DNA from: Cryptomeria japonica
Taxonomy: Eukaryota; Streptophyta; Pinopsida; Cupressales; Cupressaceae
Direction of reading: 5' to 3'
NCBI RefSeq assembly: GCF_030272615.1
Contig: NC_081410.1
Coordinates: forward strand, 568,311,152 to 568,375,151
DNA: 64,000 nt
Part shown: piece after piece, positions 1-11,459 of the stretch
How the letters are laid out: every line of letters starts with the position of its first letter
How positions within the stretch are numbered: position 1 is the first letter of the stretch
Translations under genes and position numbers: made by a program
Notes under the pieces: model-generated
What the model was told of the DNA's origin: nothing
The model's input: the letters and a program-made list of their open reading frames with translations, nothing else
Databases searched by the model: none

Positions 1-679
1 ATTGTAAAACAAGAAGTATATATTTTGTAATTTTAGTTTTTTATTATGTTTCTTAGTATTTTGTTCATATGTACGATAATGATTATATAAAACTAGCATT
101 GTATCAAAAATAGGTGCAATGTACAATGGTTAGTAATGTATATTTTAAATAATATATTGGAGAATATATAATTATAGAATATAAAAATTGTATTTGTTAA
201 TGAGAATTTTTTGTAATATAAATGAATTGATTTTAAAATATAAAAAATCTAAATACAAATGAATGCAAATTAATTAGAAATAGTTGAATTTTTTGTGTTG
301 ATCCTACATGCCTTTCACTAAAACTCTTATTTTCCCTTCTAAGATCTTTTCAAAAAAAATCAACATTTCTCATCTTCGCATGCCTAGTAAATTTGTCATC
401 CATTGCATGTATTTCCCCCGACATCTATGTCTAACTTGTCATCCCTAGCATGCCTTTCACTTAAAGTCCTTTTTTTCCCAATAAACTATTTTTCAAAATG
501 TTAGAGTTTCTCATCTCGGCAACCCTATTAGATTCATCATCCTTGACATACCTTTCCCAAAAATACAGTTTTCTTTTAGCCCTCTTTTCGAAGTTTCAAA
601 TTTTGTGATCATAGTATGCATGTCAGACTTCTCATCCCCGACATGTCTTTCCCTCCAAGTTTGATTTTCCTCTCATTGA
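1..679. other. AT-rich intergenic DNA
   Basis: No reading frame of any length, RNA gene or element boundary is visible here. The stretch is A/T-rich with a few loosely recurring phrases around 370-670 (for example repeated 'catcccc/catccttgacatgcc' wording), which suggests a diverged internal duplication. I see nothing else in it. Confidence 0.5.
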
Positions 680-1170
680 ATTAACCCTAAATCTATCTTA
701 ACCCTAAGTGTTCTCTTATGCTAACTATAATTGTAATCTAAACCTAACTTTGATTGTATCCCAAACTATAACTCCAATTATACCTCTAATTGTAACACTA
801 ACTCTTATCGTTTAGAAAAACATTAATAGTAAATCTAACCCTGATTCTAATTGTAATCCAAATTTTAGTCTAGCCCTGACCCTGACCCTGATCCTAAGTG
901 TAACCTTAATTCAAACACTAATCAAAATTGTAATTATAACCTTGATTGTAACCCTAACCGTATTTGTAATTGTAAAACTAATAATAACCCTATTTTCATT
1001 CTAACCCTAATGGTTACCCTAATTTTAACCCCAGTTCTATAACCCATATTCTATCATATTTTCAACCCTAATCTTAATTATAACTCTAATTCTATTTTGA
1101 TCCTAACCATAAAAATAATGATAGTTTTGATTCTATTCATAATGTTAATCCTAATTCTAATTGTAAATAA
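680..1170. repeat. degenerate telomere-like (CCCTAA-type) tract
   Basis: About 490 bases in which variants of TAACCCTAA, TAACCCTAAT and CCCTGACCCTGA recur every six to twelve bases, mixed with TAATTGTAA variants. The plant telomere unit is CCCTAAA; here the units are not in a clean array but clearly share its CCCTAA core on the + strand. Interstitial telomere-like tracts are known in conifers and other large plant genomes. It could also be an ordinary AT-rich cryptic repeat that resembles telomere sequence by convergence. Confidence 0.55.
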
Positions 1171-1292
1171 TTAAATTACTCATAAAGATAATTACACTAA
1201 AGGCATTCCCTATATGAACCCAATCTACTAACTTCTATGATCGACAGTCCACATATATGGAGAGACTTACAAGATGATTGCAATGTTTAGAG

Positions 1293-1672
1293 CCGTTGGA
1301 TCATTTCAATAATAAATTTCAAATTTGATATTAAATATTGTAAATTGGTATGTATCTATCTAATAAATATGATAAAATGATAGAAAAACTTCCACACAAA
1401 AACAAAAAACTTAATTTTACTATTAAATTAAAAAATAGTTTCTATATTCATGGCAAAGTTGGATCATTTCAAAAATAAGTTTCTAAATTGATTTTAAAAC
1501 ATAATCATGGTCTAGTATTTAAAAAAAATTAAAAGGAGAAAAAATTATAATCTAAAATTAATATGTATTTCTCTAATAAATATGATAAAATGATATACAC
1601 ACAAAAAATTGCACGCAAAACCAAAAATCTTAAATTTAATTTTAAATGAAAAATAATTCTCTATATTAATAA
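1293..1672. repeat. two-copy degenerate tandem duplication
   Basis: Two diverged copies, about 1293-1457 and 1459-1672, each begin with GTTGGATCATTTCAA, contain CTAATAAATATGATAAAATG in the middle and end in a tract with CTATATT. The second copy is longer because of an A-rich insertion. No coding content. Confidence 0.55.
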
Positions 1673-1828
1673 AAAATATTTAAGATAAATAAAATTAACA
1701 AAATAGAACATACATTAAAAATGCGACCGAATTCAAGCAGAGCATCAAAATGCGAACCTGCAATTTCAATGGTGGGCAAGCAAATTCACGGTCGATAGCA
1801 AATTATAGACCACAATGGGTGTTCTCTA

Positions 1829-2760
1829 TTGGTAGATGGGTTGATAAGTGTTGGCAACCCAGGAGCAAGATCGACAAGGAAAATCCATCCTCTGCTCAAA
1901 ATGAATGACAAGTGGTCAAGTCCAGGAAGACTAAACAAGCGGAAAAACACCAGCGTTTTCCAGTTCAACCTAGATTTGACCCTGCAATTTCCAAAAAAGG
2001 GTGGCATGGTAATTCAAGCAAATACAATAGACAGCCTGCCCCTAAGATTTTTTCCCACTAAGAAACCAGGCACAAACAATTTGAATAATCTCGGCAAAAA
2101 TGATCTTAAGCCAAACCCTATAAATGAACAAATGTCATACCTTGAGCATAAAAAGGTGATACAAATTGAGCTAAAGCGTGATCCATCTGTCAAGCAGGGG
2201 AACCTAGAAAAAAACCCAGTCAAGCAGGGGAACCTAGAAAAGGAGATTTCAAAGTGTTTATCGTTCACAACAAGATTATGAATTCCAGTTGAGAAAGCTT
2301 CAACAAATCAAATTTATTCGCAAAATGGAGCGTCTTTGGGCAATCGATCAACAAAATTGAGCAATGGTGGTATTGGGCATACCCCCAACAAGTAAGTATA
2401 ACAATCCTACCTAATGATTTTTTGTTTATCAAATGTAAAACCTCGGATTTGATGAGTTGTTATTTGGGAAACCAGTTATTTTCAAAGGTTACAGTTTTCA
2501 TTTTTGGGAATGGTAGATAAATTTTAACCCTTATGAATATATACCTAAAATCTTTCCTAAATGGATTAAGATTTCATATTTGTCAGTAGAATTACTAAGT
2601 TTTGACACCCTTGAGGAGATCAGGAATGCACTAGGCTCTTTTATAGGCTTAGAAGCAAATTTCATGAACTCTTCTCAAGTTAAAATTCTCATAGACATGA
2701 ATTGTGCTGATAAAAACCTCGTACCGGAGTTAATTACAGCCCAGATGGCTTAATTAAAGT
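1829..2760 (+). pseudogene. LINE ORF1 (DUF4283-like), decayed
   Basis: Plant L1 ORF1 encodes an RNA-binding protein that packages the LINE transcript. An open frame of 150 codons starts at 1829 and is basic and asparagine-rich. After stops and frame changes, reading at 2490-2740 gives a segment with the pattern of the DUF4283 domain of plant LINE ORF1: a Lys-Pro start, FHFW, INFNPYEY, IPKIFPKWIKIS and LEEIRNALGSFIG. No zinc knuckle is evident. Around 2193-2240 a 24-base unit (TCAAGCAGGGGAACCTAGAA) is tandemly duplicated. The frame is broken at least three times. Assignment of 1829-2281 to ORF1 rests mainly on position upstream of ORF2. Confidence 0.6.
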
Positions 2761-3081
2761 TGAACTCTATAAAGGAGTCATTTATGAAAATGAAATCACA
2801 ACAAAATAGGATATTGTTTCTAGGGTTGACTCTGCAAAATATTCTAGCCAGGATGCAGGGGTCAAAATTAATTTTAATAACAATATAGGTGGTTTTGTTT
2901 TAGATATAGTAAGCCCTAGACCTATGGAGACTAAGGATAATGTTGTGAATCTTGCTAGTCTAGTTGTATTACAACCTCCATAGGAGAATCCTAAGGAATC
3001 CCTTCACTTATCCCGCCAGTCAGTTTGAAGAATAAGATAAAAACATTGAATAACAATACTAGGATTGAGTAGCAATGTATA

Positions 3082-3324
3082 TTGGCTTCAGGAGCAAAGG
3101 ATCAAATCCCTACTGAAGTTGAAGCATTATATGATTTAATGGGCATAAAACATGCATGTAATTCAAAGTATGAAACAAAAGATGCGATCAGTATAGATGA
3201 ATTCAACAAAAAACATGAGCTTATCAGAAAAATATTGGAATTAGAATCTAAGAATGAGGAGTATGAGGAGGAGAATGATGGGATGTTGCGAGGAATAGAT
3301 TTTAAGGAAGATAAGGATGGGTAA
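3082..3324 (+). pseudogene. LINE ORF1 C-terminal remnant, acidic coiled segment
   Basis: An 80-codon open frame rich in Glu, Lys and Asp (LELESKNEEYEEEN) lies between the DUF4283-like segment and the endonuclease of ORF2. It is probably the C-terminal, charged part of ORF1 in the same decayed element. There is no recognised domain and no independent start signal, so the assignment is by position. Confidence 0.4.
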
Positions 3325-3512
3325 AACATAGTTAAGTTAGGTTTGGCCTTCACTTGCCCAGATAAAGAAACCCCAAAGTGTGGGAAATTACCCAAAAGAA
3401 AAGACAGTAAATCCTTAACGAAACTAAGAAATAAGGTTGGGGAAGCAGAGGATCGGGCTAAAATTACTGCTCTATTTTAGGTTGGGAAGGGGAAGTGCCT
3501 TCCCAATGAGGA

Positions 3513-6253
3513 ATGAGGATAACAACCTCGAATGTTAAGGGATTAAATGCCCCTAACAAGCAGCACTTGTTTAAGCGTAGTTTAACTATTTTCAACTCTG
3601 ACATTGTGATGATTCAAGAAACGAAATTAAGGGATGAAGATTGTAGTATCTTTAGAAAAAAGTTAGGTTGTAGAAAGTGGAGCATAATGTAATCATAGGG
3701 ACTGCAGGAGGATTAGCGGTACTTTGGGATCCAAAAAGGATTAGGTTTGAACCAATTTTAAATAAAACACATTGGCAACATGTGGGAAAGTAAGTAGTTT
3801 TCACAATTCATTGAATTTCTATCTTATTAATGTTTATGGGCCTATTAGCACTATTGGTAAGAAGTATGTCTAGGCAGAATTAGATGCCTTCATGATGCAA
3901 CATTCAGAATTAGATTACATTCTTGGGGGGGGGATTTTAATACAATTTTGAACCTTACTTAAAAATAAGGGGGCATTCAATCTATATCACGAGCTCAAAT
4001 AGAATTTTGGGAATGGGTCAATAGAATTAATTTGATGGATATTATGATTAACAATGGCTCCTTTACTTAAAATAATAAGAGGGCGAGGGCCAGTCACATA
4101 GCAAAAACTTGACAGGTTTTCCTTTAGAGGAGATTTAGCAGAATTTCAACACACCATGAGCTCCTCTATTTTATCAATAATGGGTTCAAATCATTTTCCA
4201 ATTCAACTAGAGTTAACAAAGGAGAAGAAACCCAAGAGATGCCCCTTCAAGTTTGAGTATATGTGGTTTCGGGACAAAGATTTTATAGACTTGGTAGATA
4301 AATGGTGGAATGAGGAACAGTTCCAAGGATCCAAGATGATGTGTTTTGTTTCTAAACTAAAAAAGATCAAGCTAGATATTCTTCATTGGAATAAGGAGCA
4401 TTTTAAGAACATCTTTAGAGAAAAAGAATTTATGGAGGCAGCATTGGATAAAGTTAATGAAAGTGTCATTAAGGAGGTAATGGACCAGAATAAGTATGTC
4501 AAGGAAAAAGGAGTTGCTTCTTAAATATGAAGATGTCTTGAAAAAATAAGAGATATTCTAGAAACAAAAGTCCCATGAAAATTGGTTAGGAGCAGGAGAT
4601 AGAAACTCGAGGTTCTTCCACAATAGTGTTAGACAAAGAAGGAATATCAATAGAATTAGCAATATTAAAGGAGGTAGAGGCACCTTATTGGAGGATCCAA
4701 AAAAGATGGCAATGGAAATAACTAATTATTTCAAGGATAATCGGAACAATTGGGAGAGTTCGAACTTTAAGTCTCAATAGGAATTATTAAGAAACTTACC
4801 TAGTATTATCTCGGCACAAGAGAATAGGATGTTTAATAGTAGATTTACTTTAGATGAAATAGAGGTTTCTCTAAATCAATTGCACCCGGATAAAGTGTCA
4901 AGCCCGAATGGGTTTCCTGCTGGTTTTTCAAAAATTTTGGCACATTGTAGGTAAGAAAATGTGGGAGGCAATTGAATCTACGAGGAATTCAGGAAGGATT
5001 TTAAAGGAAAAAAATAATACATTCATTACACTCATCCCCCAAAAAGATAAAGTTGAAGAGTTGGAGGATTTCAGACCAATCTCGTTGTGTAATACAATTT
5101 ATAATGTTTTTTCTAAGGCGCTAACTAATAGAATTAAAAAAATCTTACCCTCTATTATCTCAAAGGAACAAACAAGATTTGTACTTGGGAGATCCATCTT
5201 AGATGGAGTTATTATTGCACAAGAAACAATCCATTCTATTGAGCAAAATCAAAATTCTAGCTTGTTAATAAAACCGGATATAAGAAAGCATATGACATAG
5301 TAGATTGGATATTTCTCTGTAAATGCTTGGAGGCATTCAGATTTAGCAAACAATGCATTAACCTGATTTTTAGTTGTATATCCACTCCTAGATTCCCTGT
5401 TCCGATAAATGGCTCTCCAGAAGGGTTCTTTGAGTCATCTAGAGGGTTGAGACAAGGGGACCCAATCTCCCCCTTTCTTTTCATAATCATGGCAGAAGCT
5501 TTTGGTGGGTCAATTAGCAGGGCACAATCTATTGGTCAGATTATAGGTATTAAAGTAACTGAAGGAGTAGAAAATATAAACCATCAACAATTTGCTGATG
5601 ATACAATGTTCTTTGGGGAAGGTAGTAAATCAGAGGTAAACACTTTTAAAATAATTCTAAACTTGTATGCTAAAGCATCTATCAATCGATCAATGCCAAG
5701 AAATCAAAAATATTCTTTCTTAATATTGTGCAACAAAGGGAGGATGAGATTTGTCGAATCCTAGGTTTCAATAAAGGGAAATTTCCTAGTAGATATCTGG
5801 GTTTACCATTAGATAAAGGTAGTAGGGTTAATAAGTTGTGGGACCCAGTTGTGACAAAAATGGAAAGAAAGATGGAATCTTGGAAAGGTGAGTGGTTATC
5901 CAATGCAGGTAGAGCCACATTGCTTAAATTTGTCTTGTTAACAGTCCCTGCATATCAAATGTCTTGCCTTCCCTTAAGCCAAGGGGTCAAAGCAAAAATT
6001 GAAAAGAAAATATAGACCTTCTATTGGTAAGGGGTTTCTAAGGACAAAAAATTTGCCTCAATAAACTGGGATAAAATTTGTAGACCTATACATGCAAGAA
6101 GCATGGGACTTATAAAACTAAGTTGGCAAAGCAAAGCCCTAGGGGCTAAGCTAGTATGGAATGTGTATAAAGAGCCAAACAGGAAATGGGTGAGAATTAT
6201 ATAGAGTAAGTATCTGTATGGAATAGATCCAAGCAATATTTTTAGGTCAGCAA
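3513..6253 (+). pseudogene. LINE ORF2, 5' part: endonuclease and reverse transcriptase
   Basis: ORF2 nicks the target and reverse transcribes the LINE RNA. The likely start is the ATG at 3513; the frame opens with TSNVKGLNAPNKQ and, about 25 residues on, IVMIQETKL, the conserved N-terminal and catalytic-Glu motifs of the apurinic-type endonuclease. The RT domain follows at roughly 4990-5700 in several frames: LIPQKDKVEELEDFRPISL, then GLRQGDPISPFLF, then FADDTMFF, where FADD is the active-site box. The post-RT region (LGLPLDKGSRVNKLWDPV, then SWKGEWLSNAGRATLLKFV) continues to 6015 and beyond. Numerous stops and frameshifts break it. It stops at the copia insertion and resumes at 16217. Confidence 0.85.
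6249..6253. repeat. target-site duplication of the copia element, left copy
   Basis: AGCAA immediately precedes the TGTTGG start of the 5' LTR and is repeated at 16212-16216 immediately after the AACA end of the 3' LTR. The LINE reading resumes across it. Confidence 0.9.
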
Positions 6254-9200
6254 TGTTGGCAATTTGGCATTGAGTTGTCATTGATGCCAACCAGTTTGGC
6301 AAGGTCACCGGTAAGTAAGAAGGGGTGACCAATATGATGGCAATACACATGAGAGTGAGCAGAAAGAAGGAAGGTTACCGGTACACATGACTTGGGTCAT
6401 CTAGTGGTAAGGAATAAACTGGGATGAAGGTTGTTTGTGTGTTATGAAGGCACAACAACCGGTGAACCAAACAAAAAGGATGTTCGATGGTCATACTGGT
6501 AACATAGACTAAATTGGTAGTCAACCTGGGTCGACAAAATATGTCAAACCGACATAGGAAGCCAAGAAAAGGTGGATGTTGATAAGCATGACAACTGGAT
6601 GTCAGGTGGAGGTATTGCATAGGTCGGTGGAGTGTGTATCAAGGTAACAAATCTGCAGGCAGGTCGGCTTTTGTGAGGAACCTGCAAGTCATGGAGGATG
6701 CCAAAAGATGGCAGCTCAAGGAAGGCAAGCTAGAAAAGCAATCGCATTGATCTTGCAAGAAGATTTGATCTTCGTACTTGCTAGGTGAAGGAAACAACAA
6801 AGCCATTAATGGTGAGTGACAGAGAAAAGAAGAAAAGTGTGGTGCAGACCTCCAAATTTAGAAAACACACATTGAAATGCGAAGTTCGACTGGTGATTGA
6901 TCGTTGTCATAAAGATCATATCCCTGAAAAGAAGATCAAATCAAAGGGGATTCAAATTGAGCTGGAAAAGGAAAACCTAACATGACAGTGTTTGAATGCA
7001 TTCTTGGCGGGAATCCATGATTATAAATGTGTGCGGGAAAAGTGGGGGGATGAAACGAAAAATGTGATTTCAAAACTAGTCCACGCACCAATGGGACTCT
7101 TGGTGCAAGTTATGGAGTTATATTGAATAACTCAACTTCCCAAGGGATGTTCCATTGTTCTCTATCTCACAAGACCCCTCAAGCCAATGCCTTTGCTCTC
7201 ACATCACTAAGCAAAGTGACTTAGGGATGACAACCATGAGAACGAGGGATATTGATCAATCTAGCATGAATACATTCCTAGTTATGCATGATACTAAATC
7301 TAACATGATTTAAACTAGCATGGATATGATAATAAGATGAAATGGTTAGTTAAAAAAAACTATCCTAACATGCTATGCTAGTCTAATATGATAATGCTAT
7401 GATAATTAGAAATGCTTCTAAAAATGTTTATTTAGATGATTTCTATTCAAAGAGAGGCTAAATGCTTGATAAAAAAATGATTTAGATTATATGAGATGCT
7501 TAGTAAAATGTCTATAAGTTTGATACTAAAGACTTGGATGTGAAAATTGAGGAATGAGAGCTCTATTTATGGGAAAAACAAGGCAATGGAGGGTTGAGAT
7601 TGAATAATCTCATCAAGGGCTAGGATTGAAAGTTAATCAATCCATGTTTACAATTCTCACCAATGAAATGGTGACAATTGTCAACAAGAGATTGATTGAG
7701 AGGAGATGTAAGAAGCATTAAATGCTTTAGAGGACATGAAGGTTACCTTAGGAGGTAAGGGTTAAGGTTAGGCTAGGGTCATCCATTGGATAAAGCTTTT
7801 ACCCAAGGGGTAAACTCTTGTGCAAAGGTTAAAGGAATAACCAAGGGTAAAGCCATGAGTGCCTGATGAGACCCCTGGGTTAGATGAAGGTTGAATTAGG
7901 CAAAAAGTCTCTAACCATGCCACAAGGGTGAGTTAACCATTAATGGTTTGGAAGACTTTGGGGACAAATTTGTAAGAGTCCTTCCAAATTCGGGGGAACT
8001 CAACAAGTTAGCTTGTTGAAGACATAAAGGCTTTATTGCTTTTGGAAGACTTTCCTCCAAATTTGAGAAGTGACATCCTCAAATTCAGGGAAAAGGAACG
8101 ATTGAAGGGTTTAGGCTAATTGATTAGGATTAAATAGGTTCTAGGAGAATTTAGGAAGGGCATTTAGGAGGCAAGTGGGAGATGTAGGAAAATGCAAGTG
8201 GGTGGGGGAAATAGAATTTAATTAAAATAAAATTAATTTATTTCAATTGTGGTTGCAACTTGCATTTGTAGGATTTTGCAAGTGGAGGGATTTAATTAAA
8301 TGTATTTAATTAAATGGGCTAGAAGGGAGATTTAATTAAATGTTTAAATTGGCTTAGATAGAAGAAAGGTATATTAATTAAATCTTAATTTAATTAATAG
8401 GTGATTAGAAGAATAGGGATATTAATTAATAGGAAGAATTAAGAATAATTAAATGAATAAAATTCACTTAATTCATTGTGCAACTTTTAGGTGTCTACAA
8501 CAAATATACAAGCTTCAAACATAAAAGATTGATGTTTGTGGAGAAGAAGAAGAGTGAAGAGAGCTTGAGTGCAGAGAAGAATCATCTCCCTTGGAGTTTA
8601 TTCTAAGTAAGTTGCAGAGTGAGTCAAAAAGCAAACCAGTGAGAGGGTTTAACTAGCAATGATAGAGTACTGGTATAATAGTAGTAGGTTCAACAGTTGA
8701 GCAAACCAATGAGGTGTGGTTGAGCAAGGCGGCATCCGAGTGTATCATAGTGAGTTGTAAGACTATGAGAGAGAGAGAAGAGAGGCCAAGAATCAGAGAG
8801 AGTGATCTCACAATTGACAGTGCGAGATCCAGTAAAGAAGAGAAGACTGTCAACCGATAGTAACATATTTGATAAAGAGTTGCAGAACTCATTTGCAACA
8901 AGAAGCCATAACTGTATCAAAATTGTATTTCAATATACATCACCAAGTTGGATCTTGGTGCAAGGGTTGGTGCTCCTTGGGTTGGTGCCCTAAATCTTTG
9001 TAATTCAGTGTTTCACTTGTGAGTATGGATTGATTGTTTAGTACTTAAGAAGGAGCATGGATTGGAGCAGTAGTCTCCAACAACATTTCTCACAGAGTTT
9101 TTTCCCATATTGGGTTTTCCTCGTACATCTGGTGTTGTGGGTTGCATTTGTGCGATTGTCTTCTTTGGTCTCCTCATTTGCTTTACTAGTTTGATTGTTT

Positions 9201-9302
9201 AGTACTTAAGATAACAAACAATATTCTGAAGTTGCATTAACAGTTAAAAGAGTTCAAGAACCACTGATTCGCCCCCCTCTCAGTGGTACTTTGTGTTCAA
9301 CA
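6254..9302 (+). repeat. 5' LTR of the Sirevirus-like element
   Basis: Starts TGTTGGCAATTTGGC and ends TTCAACA, so the termini are the inverted pair TGTTG/CAACA. It matches the 3' LTR (14673-16211) throughout except for a 1.47-kb insert at 7028-8499 and a short extra segment near 9020-9055. Without the insert it is about 1.57 kb against 1.54 kb for the 3' LTR. The two copies differ at many transitions, so the element is old. Confidence 0.9.
7028..8499 (-). mobile_element. solo LTR inserted in the 5' LTR, reverse orientation
   Basis: This segment is absent from the 3' LTR copy, which reads GATTAAAAATATACAAGC across the site. It runs from TGTGTGCGGG to GTGTCTACA, giving TG...CA ends, and is flanked by ATAAA (7023-7027) and ACAAA (8500-8504), a 5-base TSD with one mismatch. 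Read on the minus strand it starts TGTAGACACCTAAAA, the same first 15 bases as the Tat-type gypsy LTR at 61461, followed by similar ATTAATTAAAT-rich text. A CATAAATAGAGC TATA-like site lies near 7560 on the minus strand. No internal region remains, so LTR-LTR recombination probably removed it. Confidence 0.85.
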
Positions 9303-9304
9303 AT

Positions 9305-9316
9305 TAGTATCAAAGC
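9305..9316 (+). other. primer-binding site, tRNA-Met type
   Basis: TAGTATCAAAGC lies two bases after the 5' LTR end and differs at two positions from TGGTATCAGAGC, the usual initiator tRNA-Met complement in plant copia elements. Confidence 0.75.
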
Positions 9317-9368
9317 CTAGGTTCTCAGTTATCTCTAAACCTTGGGTAGATTCTAGACTTAGAACACA

Positions 9369-11443
9369 ATGGCAAGGATATTTGTCAAGAGTGGGTATGT
9401 TGTCCCTAGTGTTCCTCCCTCTGATCTGGATGCCAAGAAGGAGTATGAGAACAATGAAAAGGCCAAACATGCTATCTTGAGTAGGTTGTCTGATAATGAG
9501 TTTGTCAAGGTCATGCATTGTGCATCTGTTAAGGAGACCTGGGATAAAATGCAGAGGTTATTTGAAGGAGATGCAAAAGTTAAAGGGGATAAGCTACAAG
9601 CACTAAGGGGCCAACTTGAAGGCATCAAGATGAAGGATGATGAAATATTACAGACTACCTTCACAAATTTGATGAAACTGTGAATACCATCAAAGGACAT
9701 GGAGAAGATATTGCAGATGAGATCCTTGTCAAGAAGGTACTTAGGTACCTTACACCTAAGTGTGATACAAAGGTATCTGCCATAGAAGAAGTCAAGGATC
9801 TGAAGATCTTTTCAATGGATGAGCTATTTGGCTCATTAACAACCTATGAGATGAGAACAACTGGTGATGCTTCCTTAAGGAAAGAGGTATTGTTTAACAC
9901 CACACATAAGGGCAAAGATGTAGCTGCTCATAAAGGATCCAGTGAAGACCCTAATGTAGAGGTAGAAAACTTTGTCAGAAAACTCAAAAGATGATAAAAC
10001 AAGTATAAAGGAAAGCTACCACTCAAATGTTTCAACTGTGGTAAAGTTGCACACTTTGCTGCAAGTTGTCCTTATAATGAAATTGATGGAGATGAGTCAA
10101 GAGGATTTAGCAGATCTGCTGGCAAAGATAAAGAAAGAAATGCCTACCAGCAAGGAAGAAGAGGCTACCAGAAGCAAAACAACCTCTATACTATTGAAGA
10201 TGATGCCACATATGAAGAAAGTGCATCCGAAGATGACTACCATGAGAATGACATAAATGTTAATTTCTTTATGGCACTTGATGAACCTATTGGTGAAGAT
10301 GAGGAAGAGGAGCATATTGAGGCTGAAGTGGATTTAGAAGGTGATATTACAAGTGCTCTTGAGGAATTGAGTAAAACAAGAAGAGAACTCAAGAAGGTCA
10401 AGCTTGTTGTTGTAGATGAACTAGGTCTCTTGAAGCAATCCCTGGATGAGTCCAGTCAAGTTATATCTGACTTGAAACTATAGCTGGAAGAAACCAATAG
10501 GATATGCAAAGTTGCATCCTCTGATCTAATGAAGAAGGAAAAGGAGCATCGAGATCTGGAAGCATAAGTAGTGAAGCTTAGAAAGGAGCTTGAAGAAAGT
10601 AAGGAAGAAATAAAAGTAAGGAGCAAATATGAAGGCAACATCGAAGCCTTAGACAATATGTTGAGCAAACATAAGCAAACCAAAGATACCGTTGGCTTAG
10701 GCTTTGAAGAAGGTCAAAGTTGAAACAACAAAGACACATCTGGTAAAGAAATAAATTTCACCTCTTCAAATGAAGGTGAACAAAAGAAGACATTCACTGT
10801 AGGCAAGGATACTAGTAAAAAGACATATGCAAATGTTGTTGGAAATCACCACACAAACCGGTATACACAAGCAATGAACTGGAGGCCACACTCATTATAC
10901 CGACATGCAAATCTAAGGAGAAATACAAGAGTTGACCATGAAGGATTCACCAGAGTCAACAACACGAAGGGAAGACCCCCGATGAGGCAGTCCTTTGCAG
11001 GACCAAGGCAACCTAACTGGTATGAAACTAACTTTCATGGTTACTGTTATTGGTGTAACAAAGTTGGGCATAAAAAGATGACTATAGATTAACCAATAAG
11101 CCCTCTATGAGTTATGAAAGTAGAAATCCATGTAATGCACTCTGGGATATGAATGTTGTCTATTATTAGTGCAATGGATATGGTCATAAGAGTTTTGAAA
11201 GTAGGAAGAATAAACTAGTGCCCTACAATAATTTTGAAGGATTTATCTTTAAATGAAAATGTGAAATGCTATAATTGTCAAGAGTTTGGACACATAGCAA
11301 GGTTTTGTAAAAATAGGAAGATCAAGCAGAAGAAGACAAGTCTTGATCAAGAACCGATAGTTGAACCTGAGCACAAAATAGCAGCTAACAAGAAGAAGGA
11401 AACCAAACCAGTATGGGTTGAGAAAGAAAAAGAAAAGGCATAA
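9369..11443 (+). pseudogene. Sirevirus-like gag, decayed
   Basis: Gag forms the virus-like particle. The first frame (from the ATG at 9369, 104 codons) has the copia Gag core (NEKAKHAILSRLSDNEFVKV, ETWDKMQRLFEGD, KVKGDKLQALRGQLEGIKM). It shifts frame near 9675 and continues with IADEILVKKVLRYLTPKCDT and MDELFGSLTTYE, typical of UBN2/retrotran_gag_2. A CCHC knuckle with the CFNCG start lies near 10030, a second (CYWC...GH) near 11047 and a third (CYNCQEFGHIARFC) near 11267. Between them is a long Glu/Lys-rich coiled-coil stretch (10270-10680). The large Gag with a coiled coil and more than one knuckle fits Sireviruses. At least five frame breaks. Confidence 0.8.
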
Positions 11444-11459
11444 TCAAGTCTGATAGTGC

